Shown: positions 32,655-42,066, counted from the stretch's first letter. The stretch is 64,000 nucleotides of DNA from Shinella sp. H4-D48 (GCF_022637395.1 NZ_CP093338.1:124001-188000); one strand, 5' to 3'. Numbers and translations are program-made. Notes: a model not told the origin generated them from the sequence alone.

Positions 32655-33668
32655 TCAGAAGCGCAGGCTGATCCCGGCACGCCGCAGCAACCAGTAGAAA
32701 AGTCCGGTCGCGGCGATCCCAAGTGCCACGGCCCAGCCGAAACCCGAATCACCGTGGCTGAATGGCAAGCCGGCCGTGTTCATGCCGAAGACGCCCACGA
32801 CAAGCGTGCCGGGCAGAAGAAGCGCGCTCATGATCGCCATCGCACGAAGGCTGCGGTTGGACTCATCGGCAAGCTCGGCCGCCATTTCCTCCTGAAGCAG
32901 TCGGGCGCGATCATTGACGGTGACAATTTCGCGATCCAGCCTTTCGAGACGCAGGGAAAGCCTGCGCAGCACGGCATGAGCGGTTTCCGACAGCATCCAG
33001 CCTTCGCGGTCCTCCTCATCGAAGAGCGCCACCATGCCGGCGACGGGCCGATGCAGGGAGACCGCAAGACGGCGGACCTCCTTCAGGCTGCGCCGTTCGT
33101 CGCTCAGCCGTTCGGTGACGATACGATCCTCAATGGTATCGAGCAGGCCCGAGGCCTCCTTGAGCCGAAGATTGGTGTTCTTGCAGAAGGCGGCGACAAT
33201 GCCTTCGAACAGTTCGTAGGCCGTGGCGGGCGCAAATCCCTCGGAGAACGAGCGGCGCACCCTATCCACCGCGGCGAGCGGATGACGCCTCGCCGTGACG
33301 AGAAGCCGGTCGGTCAGCGCGAAATGCAGCCGTCCGACGACAGTCGTCACGCGTCCCATGTCCTGTTCCAGGTCGACCACGACGCCGTGGGTGGTGCCCG
33401 CCTCATGGCCCAGCACCAGGCTCTCGTCGTGCCCGTCGAGGACGGCACGTGCGGCGATGGGAAGGGCACAGCGCCCGGTCAGCCAACCGTGCATGCGCTG
33501 ATCGACGAGATCGACATGCAGCCAGACCCACCCGCTGCCATCGGCCAGTGCCGTATCGAGATCCTGCGGCGCGATCGGCCGCACGCGGCCGCCGCCTTCT
33601 CCACGCCATGCGCCGACGAGCCCGGGCGCATGTCCGCTTTCACTCTCATTCAGAAGGGCCAGGGACAT
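32655..33668 (-). CDS. ZntB/CorA-family metal ion transporter
   Basis: 337 residues. Long N-terminal cytoplasmic domain with coiled-coil character (about 150-270), then two C-terminal membrane helices separated by GMNTAGLPF, the GMN motif of CorA-type channels; the GMNT form and WVWLHVDL near the start favour the ZntB zinc-transporter branch. It follows ppk2 with a nine-base gap, so both are likely one operon. No sulfur-type promoter motif is seen. Confidence 0.86.
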   Translation of the reverse strand: MSLALLNESESGHAPGLVGAWRGEGGGRVRPIAPQDLDTALADGSGWVWLHVDLVDQRMHGWLTGRCALPIAARAVLDGHDESLVLGHEAGTTHGVVVDLEQDMGRVTTVVGRLHFALTDRLLVTARRHPLAAVDRVRRSFSEGFAPATAYELFEGIVAAFCKNTNLRLKEASGLLDTIEDRIVTERLSDERRSLKEVRRLAVSLHRPVAGMVALFDEEDREGWMLSETAHAVLRRLSLRLERLDREIVTVNDRARLLQEEMAAELADESNRSLRAMAIMSALLLPGTLVVGVFGMNTAGLPFSHGDSGFGWAVALGIAATGLFYWLLRRAGISLRF

Positions 33669-33677
33669 GACCGCGCG

Positions 33678-34586
33678 TCAGAAAACCTCGGGAACGTACA
33701 TTTCGTCCGGCGGCTCGCGGCGGATGTAGTCGTCGTGCCGCACGCGCTCGGGCAAGTCGACAGCGGCCTTCGGCACATCCTCGTAGGGCACCTGCGCAAG
33801 AAGGTGGGCAATGCAGTTCAGGCGCGCCCTCTTCTTGTCGACGGCCTCGACGATCCACCAGGGTGCCTCGGGAATGTGCGTACGTTCCAGCATCTCTTCC
33901 TTGGCCTTGGTGTAGTCCTCCCAGTGAACGCGGCTTTCCAGGTCCATCGGAGACAGCTTCCATTGCTTCAGCGGATCATGGATACGCATGCGGAAGCGGA
34001 ATTCCTGCTCGTCGTCGGTGATCGAGAACCAGTATTTGATAAGGATAATGCCGGAGCGGACGAGCATGCGCTCGAATTCCGGCACCGACCGGAAGAATTC
34101 CTCCAGTTCGTCGGGCGTGCAGAAGCCCATGACGCGCTCGACACCGGCGCGATTATACCAGGAGCGGTCGAACAGCACCATTTCGCCGGCCGTCGGAAGA
34201 TGCGGCACGTATCGCTGGAAGTACCACTGATTGCGCTCGCGCTCGGTCGGTGCAGGCAGGGCGACAACGCGGCAGACGCGGGGGTTAAGCCGCTGGGTGA
34301 CACGCTTGATGGCGCCGCCCTTGCCGGCGGAATCACGGCCTTCAAACAGCACGACCACCTTGAGCTTCTGGTGCTGAACCCAGTCCTGAAGCTTGACCAG
34401 CTCGTGCTGAAGGCGAAACAGCTCGCGGAAATAGATGCGGCGCTCCAGCGTCTGCGCAGGCGCCTCGGACATGCCCTCAGAGATGAGGTCGTCCAATCGA
34501 TCCTCCTCGATCTGCATTTCCAGCTCCTCGTCGAAGCTGTCGGCAATTTCCGCCTTGATGCGGTTCAGATGATTATCGTTGAACAT
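33678..34586 (-). CDS. ppk2: Polyphosphate kinase 2 (PPK2)
   Basis: 302 residues from the ATG at 34586; the in-frame 28-residue extension is low complexity and unlikely. Walker A EGRDSAGKGG near residues 82-91, Walker B FDRSWYNRAG, and the lid region are all present in the single-domain PPK2 pattern. It phosphorylates nucleoside diphosphates with polyphosphate, or the reverse. The C-terminal part contains PWWIVEAVDKKRARLN, typical of class I. It precedes the zntB-like gene. Confidence 0.94.
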   Translation of the reverse strand: MFNDNHLNRIKAEIADSFDEELEMQIEEDRLDDLISEGMSEAPAQTLERRIYFRELFRLQHELVKLQDWVQHQKLKVVVLFEGRDSAGKGGAIKRVTQRLNPRVCRVVALPAPTERERNQWYFQRYVPHLPTAGEMVLFDRSWYNRAGVERVMGFCTPDELEEFFRSVPEFERMLVRSGIILIKYWFSITDDEQEFRFRMRIHDPLKQWKLSPMDLESRVHWEDYTKAKEEMLERTHIPEAPWWIVEAVDKKRARLNCIAHLLAQVPYEDVPKAAVDLPERVRHDDYIRREPPDEMYVPEVF

Positions 34587-34740
34587 GACCGGTATCCGCC
34601 AATGGAAGCTGCGCCCGGAAGCGGCCGCCGCCGGGGTCAGTGAGGCGCGTGCGGACCGGGAGGCCAGCATCGGCGCGGCTTAGAGATAGGAAGGCTTCAT
34701 GAAGGTATTGTGACGGCAGCCACGTGCATGCCGTCGCGCC

Positions 34741-36201
34741 TCAGTCGATCCGGCATTCCCCCGCCGTGACCGTTTGCGAGGCAGGCCGAGCCAGTGCCGC
34801 TGCGACCCGCTCAGCCACGAAGACTGCATGCTCCGTCACCTGGGGAAGGCCCATAAGTTCCCCGAACGTGCCGCGGGCAAGCGGTCCGGCGACGTGGATA
34901 TCTCCGACGTTCATGCCGTCTTCGCCGATCGCGCGGCTTTCGGCATCGACCGCTATGCCGAGACCGACGCTGTCGACCTTCAGAACGCCGGCCTCGGCAA
35001 GTCCGGCAAGAAAGGGCTGGCTGGACAGGATGCTGCCATGCCCCGGCCCTGTTGCCAGCACGACGGCATTGTATCGCCCTTTAAAGGGCAGACCGCCGCG
35101 GCGCGGGCGAAACGTGACAGCGATCGTGTCGTCCGGTTCGCGGACGACCGAAACAAGCGATGCCGCATGAAAGCCGAGACCACCGGTCGAAAGACGCTGC
35201 TCGATGGCCGCCTCGACCTGCGGGGCTATGCGGAAGCGGTGGACATCCCAGTAGGGCCGCAGAAAGCGCACCAGCCGTCTTCGCTCGGCAACCGGCAAGG
35301 CGCGCCAGATGTCACCACCCTGCGCCCGCAGCCGATCGAATACCGCATGCCATGTCACGCCGTGCGCCTCGGCGACTGCGATCGTACGACGAACCTGCCG
35401 CAACAGAGCACGCGCCGTGCGGCTCGGCGGATCGACGAACTCGCCGAACGGCTCCTGCGGGAGCAGATTGTGGCCGCGCGAGCGCAGCCCGCGCCGGGAA
35501 ACGGCGGTAATATTGCCGGAATGGCCGGCCGCGTCGAGCGCCGCGATGATGTCGGCCGCCGTCAACCCCGTTCCGACGATAAGCACACGGTCGTGCGCAC
35601 GGATCGCCGCGAGCGCCGATGGCCTCGTCGCGTCTGCGACGTAACGAGGGTGCCCGGCAAGCGCCCGCTCGATGGCAGCCGGCGCCTGCGGCCCCGGATG
35701 GCTTGTCGCCAGGACGAGGTGGTCGGCCACGAGGCTGGTGCCATCCTCCGCCTCGATCCGCCATGCCTTGCCTGCCGGCTCGATTGCGACGACGCGCGCC
35801 CTGTGATGTTCGACAGCGCCCGCCGCCAGAAGCGGCTGAAGGTGGGCTGCAACGTAACGCCCGAAGGTCGAGCGGCGCGCGAAGACGTGCCCATCGGGCG
35901 TCGTCGCTTCCGCATCGTCATCGAGCGCGCCTGTCTCGAGCAGCCAATCCTGAAAATGTTCTCCCTGGCTCGGAATGAGCGACATGCGCGACGCCGGCAC
36001 ATTGATGCGGTGGACCGGTACGGCCGTGTCATAGGCAAGTCCGCCGCCGAGCGTGGCACGCGGCTCGTAGACGACGATCCGGACAGCCGCAGCACCTACA
36101 AGACCGGCGAGATGATAGGCCAAGGCCGCCCCGGTGAAGCCACCGCCGATGATGGCAACAACAGGCCGGGCCGGTCCTTTGTGCTGGAAAGGCACGGTCA
36201 T
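34741..36201 (-). CDS. FAD/NAD(P)-binding oxidoreductase of the sulfur region (second paralogue)
   Basis: 486 residues from the ATG at 36201 (GGGGTGAG upstream); a GTG at 36207 overlapping the previous stop is the alternative. FAD fold VVAIIGGGFTGAALAYHLAG, then PRATLGGGLAYDT and HRINVPASRMSL as in PF13454 proteins, and a second dinucleotide loop VLIVGTGLTAADI. It is the second gene of a unit headed by the FMN-dependent monooxygenase. Specific reaction unknown. Confidence 0.8.
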   Translation of the reverse strand: MTVPFQHKGPARPVVAIIGGGFTGAALAYHLAGLVGAAAVRIVVYEPRATLGGGLAYDTAVPVHRINVPASRMSLIPSQGEHFQDWLLETGALDDDAEATTPDGHVFARRSTFGRYVAAHLQPLLAAGAVEHHRARVVAIEPAGKAWRIEAEDGTSLVADHLVLATSHPGPQAPAAIERALAGHPRYVADATRPSALAAIRAHDRVLIVGTGLTAADIIAALDAAGHSGNITAVSRRGLRSRGHNLLPQEPFGEFVDPPSRTARALLRQVRRTIAVAEAHGVTWHAVFDRLRAQGGDIWRALPVAERRRLVRFLRPYWDVHRFRIAPQVEAAIEQRLSTGGLGFHAASLVSVVREPDDTIAVTFRPRRGGLPFKGRYNAVVLATGPGHGSILSSQPFLAGLAEAGVLKVDSVGLGIAVDAESRAIGEDGMNVGDIHVAGPLARGTFGELMGLPQVTEHAVFVAERVAAALARPASQTVTAGECRID

Positions 36202-36203
36202 GC

Positions 36204-37616
36204 TCACCCCGCGATCTTCACGGCCGAGATCACCTCAGCTTCGCGCTGTTTCAACGCCTCGATATCCCTGTAGCTCTCCGCCGGGTGGGACTTCGGCAGA
36301 TATGCCCCCTCCCCGAAGAGCTTCTCCCGCAGCGTTCCCGGCTTGTAGGCCGTGGGATAGGCGTCGCGCTTCTGCAGTTCTGGCACGATATGACTGACGA
36401 CATCCTCGAAACTGTCCGGTGTGACGGCATAGGCGATGTTGAATCCATCGACATCGGTATCCGCCACCCATTCCTGCAGGATATCGGCGATGCGCTCCGG
36501 CGATCCGACAAAGACCGGCCCCATGCCACCGATGCCGCCGAACTGTGCCAACTCGTCGATGGTCCACGACTTGTCGCCGCCGGCAATGTGCTCGACGAAG
36601 GAGTGGATGGCGTTGGTCTCGATCCTCTCCACCACGTCGGTCGGCGCATACTGCCCGAAATCGATGCCGCTCCAGCCCGACATGAAGGTCAGCGAGCCAT
36701 CATAGGACACGTAGTCGCGGTAGTCCTCGAATTTCTTCTGCGCCTTCTCTTCCGTTTCGTCCGTAATGATGGTGACGAGCGTGTAGATATAGACCTTCTT
36801 CGGATCGCGGCCGGCGTCGGCAATCCGCTGGCGAATGTCGGCGACATAGGCCTTGAGCACGGCCTTGGTCGGCGCGGCCACGAAGATGCACTCGGCATGC
36901 GCGGCGGCGAAAGCCTTGCCGGGGCCGGACGCACCGGCCTGATACAGCACCGGCGTGCGCTGCGGCGAGGGCTCCGTCAAACCGTAGCCCGGCACCTCGA
37001 AATACTTGCCCTTGTGAGCGATCTCGTGAACCTTTTCGGGATGGGTGAAGATGCGATTTTGGCCATCGCGCACAACGGCGCCCTCTTCCCAGGACCCCTC
37101 GAGCAGTTTGTAGAGCACTTCGAGATATTCGGCGGCGACTTCGTAGCGGTTGTCATGCCGGCGAAGACCGCCCTGCCCCACATTCTTCGCCCCGCTCTCC
37201 AGATAGGAGGTGACGATATTCCAGCCCACGCGGCCCTTGGTGTGATGATCCGCCGTCGCAAGCCGCCGCGCGAAGGTATAGGGGTGCTCGAAGGACGTCG
37301 ACGCGGTGATGCCTATACCCAGATGCTTCGTGGCAAGCGCGATCGGCGCTGCCAGCTGGAGGGGATCGTTCACCGGAATCTGCGCGGCCTGGTGGATGGC
37401 GTGGTAATTCGAACCCTTGTAGACATCGTAGTAACCGACGACGTCGGCGATGAAGATGCCATCGAAGACGCCGCGCTCCAGCGTGCGGGCAAGGTCCTGC
37501 CAGTAGTCCAGGTCCTTGTACTTCGAGGACTTGTCGCGCGGATGCGCCCACAGGCCCGGTGACTGGTGGCCCACGCAGTTCATGTCGAAGGCATTGAAGC
37601 GAATGTGGCGTGCCAT
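36204..37616 (-). CDS. FMNH2-dependent monooxygenase, NtaA/SnaA/DszA type (LLM class)
   Basis: 470 residues, usual length for the NtaA/DszA branch of bacterial luciferase-like monooxygenases. Recognisable parts are MARHIRFNAFDMNCVGHQSP at the start, GRVGWNIVTSYL, and TPVLYQAGASGPGKAFAA. It inserts oxygen using reduced FMN from a separate reductase, cleaving C-S or C-N bonds. It lies in a sulfur cluster and carries an upstream AAATACAGAAATTC element, so an organosulfur substrate is likely (inference). It overlaps the downstream flavoprotein gene. Confidence 0.88.
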   Translation of the reverse strand: MARHIRFNAFDMNCVGHQSPGLWAHPRDKSSKYKDLDYWQDLARTLERGVFDGIFIADVVGYYDVYKGSNYHAIHQAAQIPVNDPLQLAAPIALATKHLGIGITASTSFEHPYTFARRLATADHHTKGRVGWNIVTSYLESGAKNVGQGGLRRHDNRYEVAAEYLEVLYKLLEGSWEEGAVVRDGQNRIFTHPEKVHEIAHKGKYFEVPGYGLTEPSPQRTPVLYQAGASGPGKAFAAAHAECIFVAAPTKAVLKAYVADIRQRIADAGRDPKKVYIYTLVTIITDETEEKAQKKFEDYRDYVSYDGSLTFMSGWSGIDFGQYAPTDVVERIETNAIHSFVEHIAGGDKSWTIDELAQFGGIGGMGPVFVGSPERIADILQEWVADTDVDGFNIAYAVTPDSFEDVVSHIVPELQKRDAYPTAYKPGTLREKLFGEGAYLPKSHPAESYRDIEALKQREAEVISAVKIAG

Positions 37617-37685
37617 TTGTGTCTCCAGAGGTGGGGAATGCCGAGCGGCTTCCAGTTCTGGCTGAGAATAATGCTCCGGTTCATT

Positions 37686-37708
37686 AAATACAGAAATTCC
37701 ATATTTTA
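37686..37708. promoter_or_regulatory. Sulfur-regulon candidate site upstream of the NtaA-like gene
   Basis: AAATACAGAAATTCCAT runs from 37686 to 37702 and continues AT-rich. The first 14 bases are identical to those at 40251-40264. A partly inverted copy, ATGGAAAT, lies at 37721-37728. The core is about 80 bases before the start codon. Confidence 0.55.
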
Positions 37709-37784
37709 TATAGATTAATTATGGAAATCGCTTTTCAACGGAACCGTCGGGGTGCCAGATGCACCGATGGGGGCTCGGTCGATA

Positions 37785-37813
37785 GAAAAGACCGCAATCC
37801 CCAGAGATTGCGG
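37785..37813 (-). terminator. Rho-independent terminator of the oxygenase/dehydrogenase unit
   Basis: CCGCAATC (37792-37799) and GATTGCGG (37806-37813) form a perfect eight-base stem with a six-base loop. Read leftward it is followed by TCTTTTCTATC, a T-rich tail. It lies about 30 bases after the acyl-CoA-dehydrogenase-like stop. Confidence 0.75.
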
Positions 37814-37844
37814 CCAGGCGACCACCCCCACCACGAGGTTGATT

Positions 37845-39059
37845 TCACAGCGCTCCGTTTCTCGGCGGAATAACATCGTTGAGATGATAGTTGCCCACGA
37901 CGTGGTACTTCCAGCGCACCGGATCATGCAGCGTGTGTGTACGGGCATTGCGCCAATGGCGTTCGAGGTTGAGGCCGCGCTTCGTCGCGGATGTGCCGGC
38001 AAGCTCGAAAAGCACGTTCGTTGCGTCGATGACCAGCTCCGTCGTCAGCACCTTGGCAGCGGCGACAGCAAGCGTCGCGGCGACCGCATTGTCCGCGTTG
38101 AGGCTCACCTGCGCCTGGTCGATCTTCCGCCCGGCCCGCTCCACCGTCGCCTCGGCCGCCTCAATACGGATCGCCAGATCGCCGATGCGTGCAATGGTCA
38201 GCGGATCATCTGCGGCACGCTCGACGCCCGAATCCATCCAGGGACGTGCCTTGTCGCGCACATAGCCGATAAGTTCCTTGAAGGCGGCGCGAGCAATGCC
38301 CAGATCGACGCCGGCGTGGATGATCTGGCCGACGGACCCGATCGTACCCGGCCGTTCAAAGCCCTTCTGATGCGGTACGACGGCATCGGCGGGAACATAG
38401 ACGTCGCGCAGGATCGTCGTACCGCTTCCCGTCGTGCGTTGACCGAAACCGTCCCAGTCATCGACGACCTCGATGCCGTCGGTCTCGCGCGGCACGAAGG
38501 ACATCGTCAGCCGCTCCTGGTCGTCCACGGCGAAGACCGTTACCCAGTGGGCGAACAGTACACCCGTCGAATAGAACTTCCGCCCATTGATGCGAAAGCC
38601 CGCCCCGTCAGGCGTGATGCGCGTGTTGTAGTCCCCGACCGTTTTCGTACCGACTTCCGAAAGGGCATTGCCGAAACGGTCGCCGGCAAGCGCGCGGCCG
38701 AAATAGAAGCGCTTCTGCGCCTCGCTCCCGTCATGGCGCAAGGCCTCGAGGATATAGAAATGGTTCTGCGGAATCTGCCCGATCGAGCTGTCGGCTTCCG
38801 ACAGGATCGCCGTGACCTCGGCAAGCACCGCATTCGAGACGTCGATGCCGCCGTATTCGGCTGGAACCGTGATCGCGAGCAGGCCCGAGTCGGAAAGCCT
38901 GTCCAATTCCTCGTGTGGCAGCGCGCGTTCGAAATCACGCCGACTGGCACCTCCGGCGAATTCAGCCGCAAGGGCGCGGGCAATCGACAGCGCCTCTTCC
39001 TCGCTTGCGATGCGATTGGCCGCCTTGGGAGGCTGTACGAGCGTGGTGACGCTGCTCAT
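37845..39059 (-). CDS. Acyl-CoA dehydrogenase-like flavin monooxygenase (SfnB/DszC type)
   Basis: 404 residues with the acyl-CoA dehydrogenase fold: ITVPAEYGGIDVSNA, QIPQNHFYILEALR, WVTVFAVDD, and a helical C-terminal domain ending RNARTHTLHDPVRWKYHVVG. That ending, and the setting, fit the SfnB/DszC group, which oxygenates sulfur compounds with reduced flavin rather than oxidising acyl-CoA. It follows the isopenicillin-N-synthase-like gene by 67 bases and precedes a terminator, forming a two-gene unit. Confidence 0.86.
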   Translation of the reverse strand: MSSVTTLVQPPKAANRIASEEEALSIARALAAEFAGGASRRDFERALPHEELDRLSDSGLLAITVPAEYGGIDVSNAVLAEVTAILSEADSSIGQIPQNHFYILEALRHDGSEAQKRFYFGRALAGDRFGNALSEVGTKTVGDYNTRITPDGAGFRINGRKFYSTGVLFAHWVTVFAVDDQERLTMSFVPRETDGIEVVDDWDGFGQRTTGSGTTILRDVYVPADAVVPHQKGFERPGTIGSVGQIIHAGVDLGIARAAFKELIGYVRDKARPWMDSGVERAADDPLTIARIGDLAIRIEAAEATVERAGRKIDQAQVSLNADNAVAATLAVAAAKVLTTELVIDATNVLFELAGTSATKRGLNLERHWRNARTHTLHDPVRWKYHVVGNYHLNDVIPPRNGAL

Positions 39060-39126
39060 GGATCTTCCTTTCTAAGTAAGGGCGGTATCGGCGCTCGTGT
39101 GGCGGCGCTGGAAACCGCGACCTGCA

Positions 39127-40167
39127 TCATGCTTTCGCGGGCTTCTCCAGAAGATGGAGCAGGTCGGCATGGTGCCGCTCGGCCACATCGGGGTGCGAGC
39201 GCAAACGGCTTTTCAGGTGGTTGACGCCGACCTCGCGAAAGATGGGATTGAGCGGATCGACCGTGACGCCGCGCTCGCCGCGCTTCAGTTCTTCCGGCAG
39301 CGGAATAACCGGGATGATCGCGTCGTAACGCGCGCCGAGGAAGAAGGCGACCGAGAAGCGCTCCACACCGGCCGGCGGCGTGACGACATCATGCACGTCG
39401 GCGCGCACGAAACCGTTCGTCGCCAGTTCGAGCAGCTCGCCGCTGTTGATAACGAAGGTGCCCGGCACCGGAGGCGCCTCGATCCAGACACCCTCTTCCG
39501 TGCGGATGCGCAGGCCGGGCGTCGTATCCTGCAGCAGGACCGTGACGAAGCCGCCATCTTTGTGCGCACCGACGCCCTGGTCACTGCCGGCGGCCTCGCG
39601 GCCCGGATAGCGGATAATCTTCAGGAGCTGCGACGGCGTCGGCTCGTAGATGTCGGCGAAGGCATTTTCCGGCTGTCCCAGCGAAAGCGCGATCGCCTTC
39701 AGCACGTCGATGCCGATGCGTGTGACTTCCGCCTGATAGCGCAGGAGAAGCGGCTTCAACTCCGGCAGTGCCTCGGGCCATTGATTGGGTCCGTGAAGCC
39801 GGTCCCAGGGGGTGTCTACGCCACCCTCGACAGCCTCGCCCTCGGTGTTGATGTCGAGCTGTTCGCGCCAGTCCTGCTCGCCACGGGTCCGCTCGTATCC
39901 GGCTCGATTGTAGCCGCGGAAATGCGGCGACCTCACCATCTCGATCGACAGCTTGTCTGCCTCCGGCAGGGCAAAGAATCGCTTCGAAACCGCGATCACA
40001 TCGTCGATCAGACTCTGCGGAACGCCATGCCCCGTGAGGTAAAAGAAGCCGTGATCATGCAGAATGCCGGTCAGTTCCCGGATGAAACCATCGCGTTCTG
40101 CGGCATCGCCGTAGAACCGTGAAAAATCGATCGTCGGCAGATGAACCGGCTTGGTGTGTATCGTCAT
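39127..40167 (-). CDS. Isopenicillin N synthase-family Fe(II)/2-oxoglutarate oxygenase
   Basis: 346 residues. Iron ligands His202 and Asp204 (AHKDGG) and His259 (ADVHDVV), and the Arg270-x-Ser272 pair that binds 2-oxoglutarate, are all present. The N-terminal part contains the DIOX_N segment (LPTIDFSRFYGDAAERDGF). Family members oxidise small molecules, amino acids or nucleobases; here the sulfur setting suggests an organosulfur substrate. It has its own promoter with the AAATACAGAAATTC element and is co-transcribed with the SfnB-like gene. Confidence 0.88.
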   Translation of the reverse strand: MTIHTKPVHLPTIDFSRFYGDAAERDGFIRELTGILHDHGFFYLTGHGVPQSLIDDVIAVSKRFFALPEADKLSIEMVRSPHFRGYNRAGYERTRGEQDWREQLDINTEGEAVEGGVDTPWDRLHGPNQWPEALPELKPLLLRYQAEVTRIGIDVLKAIALSLGQPENAFADIYEPTPSQLLKIIRYPGREAAGSDQGVGAHKDGGFVTVLLQDTTPGLRIRTEEGVWIEAPPVPGTFVINSGELLELATNGFVRADVHDVVTPPAGVERFSVAFFLGARYDAIIPVIPLPEELKRGERGVTVDPLNPIFREVGVNHLKSRLRSHPDVAERHHADLLHLLEKPAKA

Positions 40168-40250
40168 ATCGGAGGTCCCGCGTTGTTCTGGCGTGGCCGG
40201 AAAATCCGCCGCGCCCGTGATCTGACACGAGACTAGCGGTAGCCCCGCGC

Positions 40251-40271
40251 AAATACAGAAATTCTATCTTT
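40251..40271. promoter_or_regulatory. Sulfur-regulon candidate site upstream of the oxygenase gene
   Basis: AAATACAGAAATTCTAT at 40251-40267 then a T run. The match to 37686-37702 is 16 of 17. Its core AAATTCTAT is the inverse of ATAGAATTT. It lies about 96 bases before the start codon. Confidence 0.55.
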
Positions 40272-40331
40272 TTTATGCGGTTAAAGGTGAAATGCATTTC
40301 TTTTTGCGCAACCGGCCTTTTAGCAAGGGAA

Positions 40332-40361
40332 GCCCCGGCGCGGGAGGAGGTACGCCGGGGC
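40332..40361 (-). terminator. Hairpin after metY
   Basis: GCCCCGGCG (40332-40340) pairs perfectly with CGCCGGGGC (40353-40361) around 12 bases, 22 bases after the metY stop. There is no long T run. Confidence 0.55.
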
Positions 40362-40382
40362 CATGCCGATCGAACGGACGGA

Positions 40383-41744
40383 TCAGGCCAGTGCAATGGC
40401 GCGTTCGAGATCGGCGATCAGGTCTTCGGGATGTTCGAGGCCGATGGACAGGCGCACATAGCCGGGCGTGACGCCTGTCGCGAGCTGATCGTCCTGCGAC
40501 AGTTGCGAATGGGTCGTCGTTGCGGGGTGGATCGCCAGCGAGCGGGCATCGCCGATATTGGCGAGGTGGTAGAAAAGCTGGAGCGCGTCGATAAAGCGGC
40601 GCCCCGCCTCGCGCCCGCCCTTCAGCTCAAAACCGATAAGCGCACCGAAATGGCCGGGCTTGAAGTATTTTTCGGCACGGGCACGGGCCGTTCCATCCTG
40701 GAATTTCGGGAAGATGACGCGCTCGACCTTGGCATGGCCTTTGAGATAGTCGGCGACCTTCACCGCATTCTCGTTGTGCTGGCGCAGACGCAACGGCAGG
40801 GTTTCGAGGCCCTGAATGAACTGGAACGCATTCTGCGGGCTGATTGCAGCGCCGATGTCGCGCAGCAGCACGGCACGGGCACGCAGGATGTAGGGGTGGA
40901 AGCCGATCACCGACGCCTTATCGATCCAGGTCTTGCCCTGATAGCTCGCGTCGGGCTCCGTGAGGTTCGGCTGCCGCGTTGGGTTTTCCGTCCAGGGAAA
41001 GCTGCCGCTATCGACGATCGCGCCACCAATAGAGGTGCCGTGTCCGCCGATATATTTCGTTGTCGAATAAACGACGACAGCGGCGCCATGCTCCAGCGGC
41101 CGGATGATCAAGGGAGCGGCAGTGTTGTCGATAATCAGCGGGACGCCGTGCCGGCGGCCGATTGCAGCGACTTCGGCAATCGGGAAGACTTCCAGCTTCG
41201 GGTTTGGCAGGGATTCGGCGTAGTAGGCGCGTGTGCGTTCATCCGTCGCCTTCTCGAACGCCTCAGGATCGGCAGCGTCGACGAAGCGCGTCTCGATGCC
41301 GAAGCTCTTGAGCGTAGCGGCAAACAGCGCCCAGGTGCCGCCGTAGAGGCCCGCGGCGCTGACGATATTGTCTCCGGCACGCGCAAGATTGAGGATAGCG
41401 AATGCCGACGCCGCCTGTCCCGAGGAAACCGCCAGCGCAGCCGCACCGCCCTCCAGTTCGGCCAAGCGTTGCTCGAAGACATCCTGCGTCGGGTTTGAGA
41501 CACGGGTATAAAGATGGCCCGGCGCCTCAAGCGCAAAGAGCTTGTCCGCCCCTTCGGTGCCGGGCAGTTGGAACGAGGAAGTCTGGTAGATCGGAACCGC
41601 GACCGCGCCCGTCGTCGGATCGAACCGGAAGCTTCCGCCGTGGAGCGCGATGGTTTCGGGATGACGGCTCTTGAAGGTCGCGTTTCCGGCGGGAACGTCG
41701 ATGATATCCGGCTCGGCGACCTCTGGGGATTGATGAATCGTCAT
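40383..41744 (-). CDS. metY: O-acetylhomoserine sulfhydrylase (MetY, PLP-dependent)
   Basis: 453 residues from the ATG at 41744 (AAGGAGA upstream); a 60-residue in-frame extension is rejected. Cys/Met-metabolism PLP enzyme: YTRVSNPTQDVFEQRLAELE, PLP lysine Lys230 in YSTTKYIGGHG, and the homocysteine-synthase-length C-terminus. It makes homocysteine from O-acetylhomoserine and sulfide (or methionine from methanethiol). As the last gene of the SsuABC-like operon it would capture sulfide or sulfite-derived sulfur released by the monooxygenases. Confidence 0.9.
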   Translation of the reverse strand: MTIHQSPEVAEPDIIDVPAGNATFKSRHPETIALHGGSFRFDPTTGAVAVPIYQTSSFQLPGTEGADKLFALEAPGHLYTRVSNPTQDVFEQRLAELEGGAAALAVSSGQAASAFAILNLARAGDNIVSAAGLYGGTWALFAATLKSFGIETRFVDAADPEAFEKATDERTRAYYAESLPNPKLEVFPIAEVAAIGRRHGVPLIIDNTAAPLIIRPLEHGAAVVVYSTTKYIGGHGTSIGGAIVDSGSFPWTENPTRQPNLTEPDASYQGKTWIDKASVIGFHPYILRARAVLLRDIGAAISPQNAFQFIQGLETLPLRLRQHNENAVKVADYLKGHAKVERVIFPKFQDGTARARAEKYFKPGHFGALIGFELKGGREAGRRFIDALQLFYHLANIGDARSLAIHPATTTHSQLSQDDQLATGVTPGYVRLSIGLEHPEDLIADLERAIALA

Positions 41745-41769
41745 GACATTTCTCCTTTGATGAGGCGCG

Positions 41770-42066
41770 TCAGGCGCGCGCGGGACGAGCCGACAGCAAC
41801 GCGCCGGCAAGGAATAGGCTTGCTGCAGCCCAGAAGGCTTCCGGCGCGTACCACCGGATGCCGTAGAGGTGATCGTCGGTGCAGAGTGCCTGGGCGAGCG
41901 CACAAAGGTCCGTCGCCCCGGCAATGCAGGTGACGGCCTGGCGGACGGTCAGGTAGTCCGCCTCAACGACCTTGCTGAAGATCAGCCACCACCAACCGAT
42001 CGCGACGAGGGAGAAGGCGCCCCCCGCGGCTGCGACGATCGGATAGGTTCGGGCGCTAGACGTCAT
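41770..42066 (-). CDS. Small membrane protein in the sulfonate operon (98 residues)
   Basis: 98 residues from the ATG at 42066, overlapping the ATPase gene by 11 bases. Two or three hydrophobic segments (YPIVAAAGGAFSLVAIGWWW and EAFWAAASLFLAGALLS), with three Cys in the loop between. No domain recognised. Coupling to the ABC genes and metY suggests a part in import or sulfur handling, but nothing in the sequence proves it. Confidence 0.65.
   Translation of the reverse strand: MTSSARTYPIVAAAGGAFSLVAIGWWWLIFSKVVEADYLTVRQAVTCIAGATDLCALAQALCTDDHLYGIRWYAPEAFWAAASLFLAGALLSARPARA

Noticed and set aside
32754-34643. 629-residue rightward frame
   Set aside because: Runs antisense through both zntB-like and ppk2 genes, which have all catalytic motifs on the other strand.
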